From assembly GCA_022823465.1 (NCBI GenBank), contig JAJEHX010000050.1, positions 1 to 64,000 on the forward strand: a stretch of DNA of 64,000 bases, written 5' to 3'. The notes under the pieces are model-generated. The model was given only the letters and a program-made list of their open reading frames with translations. It had not been told where the DNA came from and ran no database searches. Position 1 is the stretch's first letter. Every line of letters begins with the position of its first letter. This stretch comes from Candidatus Latescibacterota bacterium (lineage in GTDB: Bacteria > JAAXHH01). Shown piece after piece: positions 45,857 to 55,995 of this stretch. The translations under genes were made by a program, and so were the position numbers.

Positions 45857-48800
45857 ATGGATACGACGGAAATCAATGGGGCGTCGACGGAAATCGATGG
45901 GGCATGGGTGCGGTTGCTGCAGAAGGCCGCTTACCTGTGCAGCGGGACCGTCATCGCGTGTTCCGTGCTCGTACTCCTCGGCTGGCAGTTCGATCTCGCC
46001 GATTTGCGGGGTTTGATCAACCCCGGCCGGGTGCCCATGAACCCGCTCACGGCCGCGGCCTTTCTGCTGGCCGGCGGTACGCTGTGCGCCTTGCTTCCCA
46101 GGAACGCTTCCGCGTACCGCAGGTGGACGGGTTTCGCCGGCGCGGCTCTGCTCATGACACTGGGGGCCGTCAAGCTCCTCGACGTCGACCTGGGCGGTCA
46201 GGGGATCGACCAGTGGCTCTTCGCGGAGTCCCTGAGCGGAAACCGCATGGCCCCGCACACCGCCTTCACCTTCATGCTCGTGGGCCTGGCCCTCCTGCTG
46301 CTCGACCTGCGCGGTCCGAGGCACTGGCTGTCTCACGTCTGCGTCATGAATGCCGGGATCATCGCCCTGCTCTCCCTGGCCGGGGCGATCTACAGTACCC
46401 TGGTGCTGTACAGGGTTTCCGGCGTGATTCCCATCACGCTCAACACCGCACTGGGTTTCGGCGTCCTCTGCGTCGGCATCTTCTGCGCGCGGCCCCGCCG
46501 TGAACCGGCCGCCACGCTGGTCAGCGCCACGGCCGGCGGCCTCATGGCCCGCCGCCTCCTTCCCGCCGCCTTTCTCATCCCTATTGTCCTCGGCTGGGTG
46601 CAGTTTCAGGGAGAAAGAGCGGGATACTACGGGGTGGAGTTCGGCCACTCGCTCTTCGTGGTCTGCAATGTGATTGCCTTCAACATCCTGATCTGGTGGA
46701 ACGCCCGTTCGATCGGTCAGATCGACGCGGAACGCACGCGGATCGCCCACGAGCTGCATCGGCAGAACGCCCTGCTGGAGCAGACGGCCCACGACATGGT
46801 CCTGTTTCAGCAGGAACTCCAGGAAGCCAAGGAGTCGGCGGAGGAGGCCAGCAGGACCAAGAGCGAGTTCCTCGCCAACATGAGTCACGAGATCCGCACG
46901 CCCATCAACGGGATCACCGGCATGACCCAGCTGATGCTGAACACGGAACTTTCGTCCCGGCAGCGGGAGTTCATGCGGCTGATCGATCAGTCCACGGCGT
47001 CGCTTCAGGGCCTGTTGAACGATATCCTGGATTTCTCGAAAATCGAGGCGGGACGCCTGGAACTCGAATCGATCCCCTTCGAACTGCGGGAGCGTATCGC
47101 CAATACGGTTCAGGCCATGTCGATCCCCGCGTCGGAAAAAGACCTGGAACTGGCCTACCAGGTATCTCCGGACGTTCCCGATTACCTGGTGGGCGATCCG
47201 GGCCGGTTGAGCCAGGTCGTGATCAACCTGGTTGGAAACGCCATCAAGTTCACGGATTCGGGAGAAGTGGTCCTTTCCATGGCGCTGGGTTCGGAAACGA
47301 AGGACGCCGTGACGCTGTCCTGCTCGGTATCGGACACCGGCATCGGCATACCCGAGGACAAGCAGAAACTGATCTTCGACGTATTCAGCCAGGCGGACAG
47401 TTCCATGTCGCGCAAGTACGGAGGTACAGGCCTGGGGCTGGCCATCTGCGCTCAGTTGACGGCCATGATGAATGGCCGTATCTGGGTCGAAAGCGAAGTG
47501 GACCGGGGAAGCACGTTCCATTTTACCGTCGAAATGCAAAAACAGCCCGGCGCAGTCGAAAAGACGGTCGTCGACGCAGGACCGCTGTCCGGCCTGCGGG
47601 TGCTCGTGATCGACGATCATCCCACAAACCGGCGGTTCCTCGTCGATATGCTGACGGAATGGTCCATGAAGCCGGCGGAAGCGGGCACGGGCATTGAAGC
47701 CCTCGCCGCGCTCTCCGGCGATGACGGCGAAGCCATCCAACTGGTCCTGCTGGACGAGACCATGTCGGAAATGGAAGACTACGGGCTCGCCCGGGAAATA
47801 ACCCGATGCGTCGGTGGAAGAAATCTCGACGTCATCCTGCTGGTTTCCGCCGGACGGGAGGCAGACCCGGACTACGGCAGGTCGTTTGGCATCGCCTGCA
47901 CGGTCAGCAAGCCCGTCAAGCAGTCCGACCTGCTTAACGCCATCATGGAAACCGTGGCCGGCACGTGCGGTCCCGCCCTGGAAGAGGGCTCCAATGGTAC
48001 GGCGGAGGGAGTCCTGCCGCGCCGTATCCTCCTGGCCGAGGACGGTGTCGTGAACCAGCGGGTCGCCGTGCTCATGCTGGAGTCCCGCGGCCACGATGTT
48101 ACGGTGGCGAACAACGGAAGGGAAGCGGTCGACCGGTTTAAAACGGCCGCCTTCGACCTGATCCTGATGGACGTGCAGATGCCCGAGATGGACGGCCTGG
48201 AGGCGACGCGGACGATTCGCGGCCTGGAAACCGGCGACGTCCATATCCCTATCATCGCCATGACGGCCCACGCCATGCGCGGCGACCGGGAGCGGTGCCT
48301 GGAGGCCGGCATGGACGACTACCTGTCCAAGCCCATCCAGGCACAGTTGTTGTACGCTGCGGTCGAGAGCGTCCCGGCTGGATCAGGAGCAGTTTCCGGT
48401 AAGGCCTCACCTCCGGCCGTTCACCGGGACACCGCACCTCCCGTGACGGAATCTACGCCGCCCCCGGCAGAGCCGTCCGGCCCCACCGGTCACACGATGG
48501 CAACAGACCCGGCGGTGATCGATTGGGAAAAGGCCGTCACGCAATTCGGCGGAGACGAAGGCGTGGTTTCGGGACTGGCCGAACTCTTCGCAGCCGAATG
48601 CCCGCGTCTGACGGCCGCGATGCGCGAGGCGATCGACGCGGGGAACGCGGCCGATCTGAGGTTACATGCCCACACGTTGAAGGGTTCCGCCGGGGTATTC
48701 ATGGCACAGCGCACCGTGAACGCCGCGCAACGCCTGGAGCAGATGGGCAGGGACGGAAACCTGGACGGCGCGGAAGAAGCACTGACGGCGCTCGCGGCGG

Positions 48801-48871
48801 AACTCGACCGGCTGACGCATGTACTCGCGGAACGCGTTGCCTCGGCGAAACAGCAGTCCGAAGACGCCTAG
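45857..48871 (+). CDS. Membrane hybrid histidine kinase with two receivers and HPt
   Basis: 1004 residues. About eight N-terminal membrane helices (1-285) form the sensor, without a recognisable extracellular ligand domain. A coiled coil is followed by HisKA (His344 in [12 protein letters not shown]) and HATPase_c ([25 protein letters not shown]). Receiver 1 has Asp633 in VLLDETM, receiver 2 has Asp772 in [13 protein letters not shown], and the C-terminal HPt has His939 in [10 protein letters not shown]. This is the BarA/GacS-type relay layout with an extra receiver. The start has GGAGGT six bases away. The nearest receiver outside the protein is the one on the adjacent glutamate dehydrogenase. 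Confidence 0.94.
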   Translation: MDTTEINGASTEIDGAWVRLLQKAAYLCSGTVIACSVLVLLGWQFDLADLRGLINPGRVPMNPLTAAAFLLAGGTLCALLPRNASAYRRWTGFAGAALLMTLGAVKLLDVDLGGQGIDQWLFAESLSGNRMAPHTAFTFMLVGLALLLLDLRGPRHWLSHVCVMNAGIIALLSLAGAIYSTLVLYRVSGVIPITLNTALGFGVLCVGIFCARPRREPAATLVSATAGGLMARRLLPAAFLIPIVLGWVQFQGERAGYYGVEFGHSLFVVCNVIAFNILIWWNARSIGQIDAERTRIAHELHRQNALLEQTAHDMVLFQQELQEAKESAEEASRTKSEFLANMSHEIRTPINGITGMTQLMLNTELSSRQREFMRLIDQSTASLQGLLNDILDFSKIEAGRLELESIPFELRERIANTVQAMSIPASEKDLELAYQVSPDVPDYLVGDPGRLSQVVINLVGNAIKFTDSGEVVLSMALGSETKDAVTLSCSVSDTGIGIPEDKQKLIFDVFSQADSSMSRKYGGTGLGLAICAQLTAMMNGRIWVESEVDRGSTFHFTVEMQKQPGAVEKTVVDAGPLSGLRVLVIDDHPTNRRFLVDMLTEWSMKPAEAGTGIEALAALSGDDGEAIQLVLLDETMSEMEDYGLAREITRCVGGRNLDVILLVSAGREADPDYGRSFGIACTVSKPVKQSDLLNAIMETVAGTCGPALEEGSNGTAEGVLPRRILLAEDGVVNQRVAVLMLESRGHDVTVANNGREAVDRFKTAAFDLILMDVQMPEMDGLEATRTIRGLETGDVHIPIIAMTAHAMRGDRERCLEAGMDDYLSKPIQAQLLYAAVESVPAGSGAVSGKASPPAVHRDTAPPVTESTPPPAEPSGPTGHTMATDPAVIDWEKAVTQFGGDEGVVSGLAELFAAECPRLTAAMREAIDAGNAADLRLHAHTLKGSAGVFMAQRTVNAAQRLEQMGRDGNLDGAEEALTALAAELDRLTHVLAERVASAKQQSEDA

Positions 48872-48934
48872 CGCGGGAGTCGCCTGGTCCGCCGCCCGGT
48901 CCGGTCAGTCCATTGCCGCACAGGCCGTCCAACC

Positions 48935-50629
48935 TCACAGCTTCTTGCCGTAGCGCTCCAGGTACTTGTTTTCCGCTTCAATCGGTCCGATGAGGAGAAT
49001 CTCGCTTTCGCTGGGGAGTTTCATCGACGGCGGGGGACTCACGATGTTCTCTTTGCCTGTAAAGACGGCCGTGATGTAGCAGCCCGTTTCCTGGTAGATC
49101 TGCGATTCGGCGATGGTCTTGCCGGCCAGTTCCAGGGGAAGCCTGACACGAAAGAAGTTCAATCCCTCCGTGATCATGACGATGTCGTTTCGCTTGAGCA
49201 GGTTCAGGATGATATTGGCGCCCATGGAAGCGTAGGACATGACGAAATCGGCTCCTGCCCGGTGCAGGGCTTCCACGTTTCGTTCCTGTTTCGCCCGGGC
49301 GATGATCTGGATATCCGGCCGCAGCTTGCGGCAGTATATCGTGAGGTAGATGTTCATGTCGTCCTCATGGGACGTGATGATGACGGTAGGCGCTTCCATG
49401 AGGCCGGCTTTCTTCATGGTCTCGATGTCCGCCGCGTCGCCCAGGATGTAGTGCCTTTCGTCACGGATCCGGTCCGCCTGCTGCTCGATGATCCGGTAGT
49501 CCAGTCCGCTTTCCGCCAGCGTGTACCCGGCCGAACGCCCTACGCGGCCGCCTCCGATGATGACAAGAGGCGGATCGGATATGTTGTATATGGCGAAAAG
49601 TTCGTTGTAGGAAGTGATCTGGCTTTCCGTGCCCATGAGGACCAGAATCATCCGTTCGGTCAGCGGCGTGTCGGGGGTAATGACCTGGAACCTGCCCCGC
49701 TCCCATACGCCGACGACCGTGACGCCGGTCAGTTCACGAAGCCGCGTTTCGCGCAGCGTCTTGCCGATGAGCGGGGTATCCACGATGCCCGCGTCTGCCA
49801 CCATCAGGTCTTCGACGTTTCCGAGTACGTGAGACATGGAGTCCACGCTCGAAGCGAGCCGGGCGAGGAGCTGTCCCATCTGCTGACCCAGTTGGATCAC
49901 GTGGGTGCAGCCCGCCAGTTCGAGGATATCCACGGAATCGGGAGAATTCGCCGTGGCCAGGATGGGGACGTCCCGGTTGATGTTCCGGACCGTGAAGGCA
50001 ATGCTGGTATTCAGCGTATCCTTGCCGGTGGCGACGATCAGCGCGGCCTGGTCTGCGTTTGCGCGTTGGTAGGTCTCCGGGTTGTCCAGATCCCCGAACA
50101 CGACATTGAGTTCCCGGTCGTGCAGGCGCAGTGCATCTTCCAGGTCGGGTATGATGAATACATAGTCGTTCCCGTACTGCTTGAGCCTGGCGGCAAGGGC
50201 CCTCGTCACCTCGTCGTAATGCGTGATGATCACGTGGTCCTGGAAGGCCGGTTCCAGCGATCTGGGCGCGCGCGCGATGGAGTGGGCGCTGAGCCAGGGC
50301 CGGTAGATGAACTCGACAAAAGCCACGGGAAGTACGATGATCAGCGTCGTCAGGCCGGTCAGCAGGACGCACAGGGAGAAAATCCGTCCCAGGTCGCTGG
50401 TGAAGACGATATCGCCGTACCCGAGCGTGGTCATCGTGACCAATGTCCAGTAGAATCCGGTGAACCACGTATGTTCCCGTCCTTCCATTTCCTGGAGTTC
50501 GTGAAAGAGGAAGGTATAGCCCAGTATCAACAGGAAGAGGAAGATGAAAAACCTGTAGAAGAACTTCAGGTTTCCCGATCCGATCGTCGTGCGCAGCACG
50601 CCAAGGTACTGTCTGATGAAGGTCCGCAT
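48935..50629 (-). CDS. Potassium channel with two RCK (TrkA) modules
   Basis: 564 residues from MRTFIRQYLGVLR; the track extends 68 unlikely codons upstream. Two membrane helices flank the selectivity filter TMTTLGYGDIVF. Then come TrkA_N (DHVIITHYDEVTRALAARLK), TrkA_C, a second TrkA_N (VIIGGGRVGRSAGYTLAESG) and TrkA_C ending near LLIGPIEAENKYLERYGKKL. This is the layout of ligand-gated potassium channels such as GsuK and MthK relatives. It converges with the kinase gene and is a separate unit. Confidence 0.9.
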   Translation of the reverse strand: MRTFIRQYLGVLRTTIGSGNLKFFYRFFIFLFLLILGYTFLFHELQEMEGREHTWFTGFYWTLVTMTTLGYGDIVFTSDLGRIFSLCVLLTGLTTLIIVLPVAFVEFIYRPWLSAHSIARAPRSLEPAFQDHVIITHYDEVTRALAARLKQYGNDYVFIIPDLEDALRLHDRELNVVFGDLDNPETYQRANADQAALIVATGKDTLNTSIAFTVRNINRDVPILATANSPDSVDILELAGCTHVIQLGQQMGQLLARLASSVDSMSHVLGNVEDLMVADAGIVDTPLIGKTLRETRLRELTGVTVVGVWERGRFQVITPDTPLTERMILVLMGTESQITSYNELFAIYNISDPPLVIIGGGRVGRSAGYTLAESGLDYRIIEQQADRIRDERHYILGDAADIETMKKAGLMEAPTVIITSHEDDMNIYLTIYCRKLRPDIQIIARAKQERNVEALHRAGADFVMSYASMGANIILNLLKRNDIVMITEGLNFFRVRLPLELAGKTIAESQIYQETGCYITAVFTGKENIVSPPPSMKLPSESEILLIGPIEAENKYLERYGKKL

Positions 50630-50711
50630 GAAGAGTCCCGTTTTTCCGGAAACAGTCCGATTGCACAATGAGCATACTTGATCGCGTCGGACGCCGTACT
50701 TCGACCGTATC

Positions 50712-50740
50712 AGTCTAAAACCATCCACCAGCACTGTCAA
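50712..50740 (-). promoter_or_regulatory. Promoter of the potassium channel gene
   Basis: TTGACA, a 17-base spacer and TAGACT on the minus strand, about 85 bases before the ATG. Confidence 0.6.
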
Positions 50741-50764
50741 GCCCGTAGCACTGTCAAGCCCGTA
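50731..50764. repeat. Two 17-bp tandem copies containing the -35 box
   Basis: GCACTGTCAAGCCCGTA occurs twice in a row. A shorter third piece (AGCCCGTAG) follows. Each full copy contains TGTCAA, the complement of TTGACA. Confidence 0.85.
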
Positions 50765-50967
50765 GGGAGAGCCCGTAGATGAAAGCCGCATCCCGCGCGT
50801 TTTCTCCCGGGTGCGAACAGGCAACGGCTTCACCTCTTGTTTTTCCCTTGCACCGGCGTCCCCTGTTCCTGTACCCTGCCGATGTATATTATATACCGGT
50901 CCGGTCGCGCCACAGGCGGCCGGCGGTCTGCCCCTTGTTTAATCTCTAATGAACGAAAGCGTGGACC

Positions 50968-52338
50968 ATGAAGAACGTCATATCATACCTCGAATCCCAG
51001 CGGCCCCGGGCCCTGGAGGGCCTGAAGGAATTCCTCCGCATTCCCAGCGTGAGCACCCATCCCCATCACCGCGACGATCTCCGGCGATGCGCCCGGTTCC
51101 TTGCCGATGAACTGGAACGGATCGGCATGGAAAACGTGGCCGTGAACCCCACGGACGGCCACCCCATCGTGACGGCGGACTGGCTGGGTGCGCCGGGGAA
51201 GCCCACCGTCCTCTTCTACGGCCACTACGACGTGCAGCCGGCGGAACCCTTCGAGCTGTGGGAAAGCGATCCCTTCGATCCCGTGGTCCGGGGTGACAAC
51301 CTGTACGCCCGCGGGTCGACGGACGACAAGGGGCAGGTATGGGTCCACGTGAAGGCGCTGGAGGCCCACCTGCGGGAGAACGGCCGCCTTCCGGTGAACG
51401 TCCGCATGCTGATCGAAGGGGAGGAAGAGGTATCGAGCGAGAACCTGGAAGCCTATCTGGAATCGCACAGGGAAGAACTGGCGGCGGACGTGGTGGTCAT
51501 TTCCGATACGTCCATGTTCGGCTACGATCAGCCTTCGATTGGATATGCCCTGCGGGGCATGGCCTACATGGAGGTTCGGCTGGAGGGGCCAAACAAGGAC
51601 CTGCATTCGGGCATCTATGGCGGCGCGGTGCCCAACCCGCTCAACGTCCTGTCGGAGATCCTGGCAGGAATGGTGGACGACGACGGACGGATCACGGTAC
51701 CCGCGTTCTACGACGACGTCTTGCCGCTGGGCGACGAAGAGCGCGCGTCACTTGCCGCGCTGTCCTTCGACGAGGCGGGCTTCGCCGGAGAACTGGGGTT
51801 GCCCGGAACCACGGGTGAGAAGGGGTTCTCGACCCTGGAGCGCCTCTGGACCCGGCCCACCCTGGACGTAAACGGGATGCTGGGCGGATTCACGGGAGAA
51901 GGTTCGAAAACCGTGATCCCTTCAAAGGCCATGGCGAAGGTCAGCATGCGTCTCGTGCCGGACCAGGATCCCGACAAGATCGCCCGGGCATTCACGGACT
52001 ACGTCAAAAGCCTCGCACCGCCTTCGGTGAAAGTGGAAGTCATCTGTCACGGCACGGGGAAACCGGTACTCACGGCGCGGGACCATCCCGCGGTGACAGC
52101 CGTCCACGAGGCCATTACCCGGGGCTTCGGCAAGGAGCCCGTCTACATCCGGGAGGGCGGCAGCATCCCGGTGGTGGCTATGTTCGAGGAGCAACTCGGC
52201 CTGCCCACGGTCCTGATGGCTTTCGGCCTGCCCGATTGCGACGCCCACGCGCCCAACGAGAAGTTCCACCTGCCCAATTTCTACCGGGGCATCGACAGCG
52301 CGGCCTGGTTCTACGAGGAATACGGCCGGCGGCACTGA
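50968..52338 (+). CDS. M20-family dipeptidase (CNDP2/DapE-like)
   Basis: 456-residue zinc aminoacylhydrolase. The metal sites are FYGHYDVQP (His and Asp), STDDKGQ (bridging Asp), EGEEEVSS (catalytic Glu and ligand) and the late His in CDAHAPNEK. The dimerisation lid includes KDLHSGIYGGAVPNP. It is closest to the cytosolic nonspecific dipeptidase/carnosinase group. No signal peptide, so it acts on imported peptides. Confidence 0.92.
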   Translation: MKNVISYLESQRPRALEGLKEFLRIPSVSTHPHHRDDLRRCARFLADELERIGMENVAVNPTDGHPIVTADWLGAPGKPTVLFYGHYDVQPAEPFELWESDPFDPVVRGDNLYARGSTDDKGQVWVHVKALEAHLRENGRLPVNVRMLIEGEEEVSSENLEAYLESHREELAADVVVISDTSMFGYDQPSIGYALRGMAYMEVRLEGPNKDLHSGIYGGAVPNPLNVLSEILAGMVDDDGRITVPAFYDDVLPLGDEERASLAALSFDEAGFAGELGLPGTTGEKGFSTLERLWTRPTLDVNGMLGGFTGEGSKTVIPSKAMAKVSMRLVPDQDPDKIARAFTDYVKSLAPPSVKVEVICHGTGKPVLTARDHPAVTAVHEAITRGFGKEPVYIREGGSIPVVAMFEEQLGLPTVLMAFGLPDCDAHAPNEKFHLPNFYRGIDSAAWFYEEYGRRH

Positions 52339-52461
52339 CCCGGACTCTATCGGGCCCCGGATCAGATCGAAGCTCTCTCGAATTGCGTCTTTGATTTTCG
52401 CGTTGAATGGGTTGTGCTTCGCCTTGCGCGCTACGCGGACGACTACCCGGCCTGGCCAGGC

Positions 52462-53763
52462 CTACGCGGACCGTCTGGCGGCCGCCCGTTTCTCCATGGC
52501 GTCCACGGAGGTCGCCACGGCGGCGTCGCCCGTGACGTTCACGGCGGTGCGGCACATGTCGAGGATGCGATCGACTCCGAGGATCAGCGCGATGCCCGCG
52601 GCCGGCACGCCGATGGTCTCGAGGATGATGATCAGCATGATGATCCCCGCGCCAGGCACCGCGGCAGTGCCGATGGAGGCCAGGACGGCCGTGAGGACGA
52701 TCTGCAGCTGGGCGGTCATGTCGAGCCCGAGCCCGAGGGCCTGGGCGATGAAAACGGCGGCCACGGCCTGGTAGAGCGCCGTGCCGTCCATGTTGATCGT
52801 GGCGCCGAGGGGCAGGACGAAGGAGGAGACCTCCTTGGAGACCCCGAGGTTACGCTCACTCACATCCATGGTAACGGGAAGCGTGGCTCCGCTGGAACTG
52901 GAGGAGAAAGCCAGGAGCTGGGCCGGGGCGATCCCCCGGAAGAATCGGATGATCTTCATGTCGGAGAAGATTTTCAACAGAAGCGGGTAGGTAACGATGC
53001 CGTGGATCAGCAGCCCAATGAGGACCACCATGCAGTAAAAGCCCAGGGCCCCAAGGAGTTCACCCACGGCGGACAGGTCGTCCCGAGCCACCTGGTTGAT
53101 GGTCTTGGCGATCAGGGCGAAGACCCCGATGGGGGCGACGACCATGATCATGTGCACGATCTGGATGATGACCGACGTGAGCCCGCCGAAGAAATCCACC
53201 AGGGGCTTGCCCTTGTCGGCCGGAATCAGGACCAGGGCGATGCCGAATAGGAGGGAGAAGAAGACGACCTGGAGCATGCGGCCGTTGTTGCTCAGGGCGC
53301 CGAAGATGTTATCGGGCGTCATGTCCACGAAGACCTGCAACGGCCCCCGCTCCCTGGCCGTTTCGGCTCGTTCCATGTCCGATTCCGCGTCGGACTGGTA
53401 GGCCGCCTGAAGCTGCTCCTGCAGTCCTTGGGGCACGCCCGTCCCGGGTTCGAGCAGGTTGACCATGACGAGACCGATGGTCACGGAAACGGTCGTCGTG
53501 ATGATGTAGATGGCGATCGTCCTACCCCCGATCCGGGACAGTTTCTTCACGTCCGACAGGGATGCGACGCCCATGATGAGCGAGCCCAACACGAGGGGAA
53601 CGGCGATTACCTTGAGCAGGTTCAGGAAGATGTCGCCGAAGGGCGTGATCCAGTCTTCGGTGAACTGGCTCCAGCCCATGGCCGCGGAGAGTAATCCGTA
53701 CAACAAGCCCAGGATCAGGCCGATGATGATCTTCCAGTGCAGGGGCAGGCGCCATAGATTCAT
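52462..53763 (-). CDS. Dicarboxylate/amino acid:cation symporter (DAACS, GltP/DctA type)
   Basis: 433 residues with eight helices and two re-entrant loops. The serine-rich hairpin FSSSSSGATLPVTM and the substrate loop GATINMDGTALYQAVAAVFIA are diagnostic. Family members import glutamate, aspartate or C4-dicarboxylates with sodium or protons. It starts 26 bases after the E1 beta gene in the same direction. Confidence 0.93.
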   Translation of the reverse strand: MNLWRLPLHWKIIIGLILGLLYGLLSAAMGWSQFTEDWITPFGDIFLNLLKVIAVPLVLGSLIMGVASLSDVKKLSRIGGRTIAIYIITTTVSVTIGLVMVNLLEPGTGVPQGLQEQLQAAYQSDAESDMERAETARERGPLQVFVDMTPDNIFGALSNNGRMLQVVFFSLLFGIALVLIPADKGKPLVDFFGGLTSVIIQIVHMIMVVAPIGVFALIAKTINQVARDDLSAVGELLGALGFYCMVVLIGLLIHGIVTYPLLLKIFSDMKIIRFFRGIAPAQLLAFSSSSSGATLPVTMDVSERNLGVSKEVSSFVLPLGATINMDGTALYQAVAAVFIAQALGLGLDMTAQLQIVLTAVLASIGTAAVPGAGIIMLIIILETIGVPAAGIALILGVDRILDMCRTAVNVTGDAAVATSVDAMEKRAAARRSA

Positions 53764-53789
53764 ATCGCGTTTTACTCCGGTTACGGTGC

Positions 53790-54791
53790 TTAGACCGGGA
53801 CGTCGTGGAACAGGCCCTGTACGGTCCGGACCAGCTTTTCCTCATCAGGAATGGTCTGCGGTTCCAGTCCGGGACTGAATGGCACGGGTACGTCCATGGC
53901 GCCGAGGCGCTTGACGGGGGCGTCCAGGTAGTCGAAGGCCTCGTCGGCGATCCGGGAGGCCAGTTCGCCGGTGACCCCGTAGCTCTGGTAGGCTTCGTCG
54001 ATCACCACGGCGCGGCTGGTCTTCTCGACGGAACGCACGATGGTGTCCATATCAAGGGGCGACAGCGTCCGGGGATCCACGACCTCGGCGCTGATTCCCT
54101 CCCGTTCCAGTTCGTCCGCCGCCTTGAGCGCGGTGTGCACCATGCTCGAGGTGGCGACGAGGGTCACGTCGCTTCCTTCCCGCTTGATATCCGCCACGCC
54201 GAAGGGAATGGTATAGTCCTCGACATCAGGAACCGGACCCTTCAGGCCGTACATCATCTTGTCTTCGTAAATGACGGTGGGGTTGTCGTCGCGAATGGCG
54301 GTCTTGAGCAGTCCCTTCAGATCGGCCGGCGTGGAGGGGATGGCCACCTTGACGCCGGGAATGTGGGACAGCCAGGCCTGCAGGCTCTGGGAGTGCTGGG
54401 CCGCGGAGGATCGTCCGGCGCCGATCGTGGTCCGAATCGTCAGCGCGCAGCTGGCCTGACCCCCGGTCATGTAGCACATCTTGGCCGCCTGGTTGACGAT
54501 CTGGTCCATGGCGATGGTGATGAAGTCGCCGAACATGATTTCGACGATGGGGCGCATGCCCGTCAAGGCCGCGCCAACCCCCGCGCCCATGATGCCGGCT
54601 TCCGAAATGGGCGTATCCCGTACCCTGTCCTCGCCGAATTCGTCCAGCAGCCCCACGGTGACCTTGAACACGCCGCCCGCCACGGCCACGTCCTCTCCCA
54701 TGAAGAAGACGGTCCCGTCCCGCCGCATTTCCTCCGCGATGGCCTCGCGGACGGCTTCTCCGTAGGTGATCTGGCGCTCAGGCAAAGACAT
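53790..54791 (-). CDS. pdhB: Pyruvate (2-oxoacid) dehydrogenase E1 component, beta subunit
   Basis: 333 residues. It starts MSLPERQITYGEAVREAI and has FMGEDVAVAGGVF, TPISEAGIMGAGVGAALTG and MRPIVEIMFGDF, all typical of the TPP-binding beta chain. It overlaps the end of the alpha gene by 14 bases, so the chains are made together. E2 and E3 genes are not adjacent. Acetoin dehydrogenase E1 is very similar and cannot be excluded. Confidence 0.92.
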   Translation of the reverse strand: MSLPERQITYGEAVREAIAEEMRRDGTVFFMGEDVAVAGGVFKVTVGLLDEFGEDRVRDTPISEAGIMGAGVGAALTGMRPIVEIMFGDFITIAMDQIVNQAAKMCYMTGGQASCALTIRTTIGAGRSSAAQHSQSLQAWLSHIPGVKVAIPSTPADLKGLLKTAIRDDNPTVIYEDKMMYGLKGPVPDVEDYTIPFGVADIKREGSDVTLVATSSMVHTALKAADELEREGISAEVVDPRTLSPLDMDTIVRSVEKTSRAVVIDEAYQSYGVTGELASRIADEAFDYLDAPVKRLGAMDVPVPFSPGLEPQTIPDEEKLVRTVQGLFHDVPV

Positions 54792-55797
54792 GATCGGTCA
54801 CCTCCCCGGCTTCGGGGTAGGGGGATTCGTTCGCAAAGGCCACGGCGTCTTCCACCCGTTTCGTAATGGTCGTGTCGATGGATTCCAGTTCGGCCTCGTC
54901 CACCATGCCCGCCTTCATCATGCGCCGGGCGAAGCGGGGTATGGGATCCTTTGCGAGCCAGGTGTCCGTTTCTTCCTGGGTCCGGTAGGTTTTTTCCGGG
55001 TCGCCGTCGCCCACGTGGTGCCCGCGGTACCGGTAGGTCTTGTTCTCGATCAGGCAGGGTCCCTCGCCGGCCCGGGCCCTTTCAACCATCTCCACGGCGG
55101 TCTGGTGTACGGCGACCGCGTCGTTACCGTCGACCACCATCGCCGGCATGTCGAAACCCGCGGCCCGTTCGGCCACGTGTTCCCTGACGGCCGTCACGTC
55201 CTTCGCGGCGGTATATTCCCCGTAATGGTTGTTTTCGCAGACGAACAGGACGGGCAGCGACCAGACGGACGCCAGGTTGGCGGATTCCAGGAAGGCGCCC
55301 TGGTTGATGGCGCCGTCGCCGAAGAAGCACACGGCCACCTGCCCGGTGCCGCGCATCTTGCCGCTCAGGGCCGCGCCGGTCGCCATGCCCATGCCGCCTC
55401 CCACGATCCCGTTCGCGCCCAGGATCCCGAGGCTCATGTCGGCGATGTGCATGGTGCCGCCCTTCCCCCGGTTGTAGCCGTCGACCTTGCCCATCATCTC
55501 CGCCATCATGCGGTCGACCTTGCCGCCCTTGGCGATCAGGTGGCCGTGGCCCCGGTGGGTACTGGTGAGGTAATCGTCGTCATTCAGGGCGGAACAGATG
55601 CCCACGGCCGAGGCTTCCTGGCCGATATACAGATGGGCGAGACCACGCATCAGGCCCTGCGTATACACTTCCAGCACGGCTTCCTCGAACCGCCGTATGG
55701 TCAGCATCTTCTCGTAGATTTCCCGGCAAAGCGGCTCGGGCAGCGGCAGCGTTCCCTCGTCGCTGGAGGTGGTAATCAACTCCAGGGATTCCGACAT
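54778..55797 (-). CDS. pdhA: Pyruvate (2-oxoacid) dehydrogenase E1 component, alpha subunit
   Basis: 339 residues. The TPP motif starts GDGAINQGAFLESANLASVW and ends CENNHYG (GDG...NN). YLTSTHRGHGHLIAKGG and TYRYRGHHVGDG carry the conserved histidines and the regulatory-loop region. Decarboxylates pyruvate and transfers hydroxyethyl to the lipoyl E2. AGGAG lies ten bases before the ATG. A thiamine transporter gene lies just upstream. Confidence 0.93.
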   Translation of the reverse strand: MSESLELITTSSDEGTLPLPEPLCREIYEKMLTIRRFEEAVLEVYTQGLMRGLAHLYIGQEASAVGICSALNDDDYLTSTHRGHGHLIAKGGKVDRMMAEMMGKVDGYNRGKGGTMHIADMSLGILGANGIVGGGMGMATGAALSGKMRGTGQVAVCFFGDGAINQGAFLESANLASVWSLPVLFVCENNHYGEYTAAKDVTAVREHVAERAAGFDMPAMVVDGNDAVAVHQTAVEMVERARAGEGPCLIENKTYRYRGHHVGDGDPEKTYRTQEETDTWLAKDPIPRFARRMMKAGMVDEAELESIDTTITKRVEDAVAFANESPYPEAGEVTDHVFA

Positions 55798-55995
55798 GTT
55801 TCAAGCGCTCCTGAAAGTAGCGGCGAAAATGACATTCGGGTTCAGGCGGACGGTCTCATAATACGGACGGGCGGACGGCCAGGCAAGAGGAAAAAAAAAC
55901 CGCATGACGGCCGTATCATGGTGTTCGTTCACGACGATTGCGGCATCCCGGACCAGCCGGTCTGGTCCGATGCGAAACCCGGCCCCGGCCCAGGT

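Larger units (their letters stand above)
50630..50967. other. Divergent intergenic region between channel and peptidase
   Basis: 338 bases holding the channel promoter, a 17-bp duplication and, toward the peptidase, an AT-rich TATATTATATA patch near 50885 that may be its -10. No small gene or RNA seen. Confidence 0.5.

Noticed and set aside
45581-48271. 896-residue minus-strand ORF opposite the hybrid kinase
   Set aside because: It is the antisense shadow of a GC-rich gene with a clear domain series on the plus strand. The sequence is His/Arg/Asp-rich with no recognisable domain.
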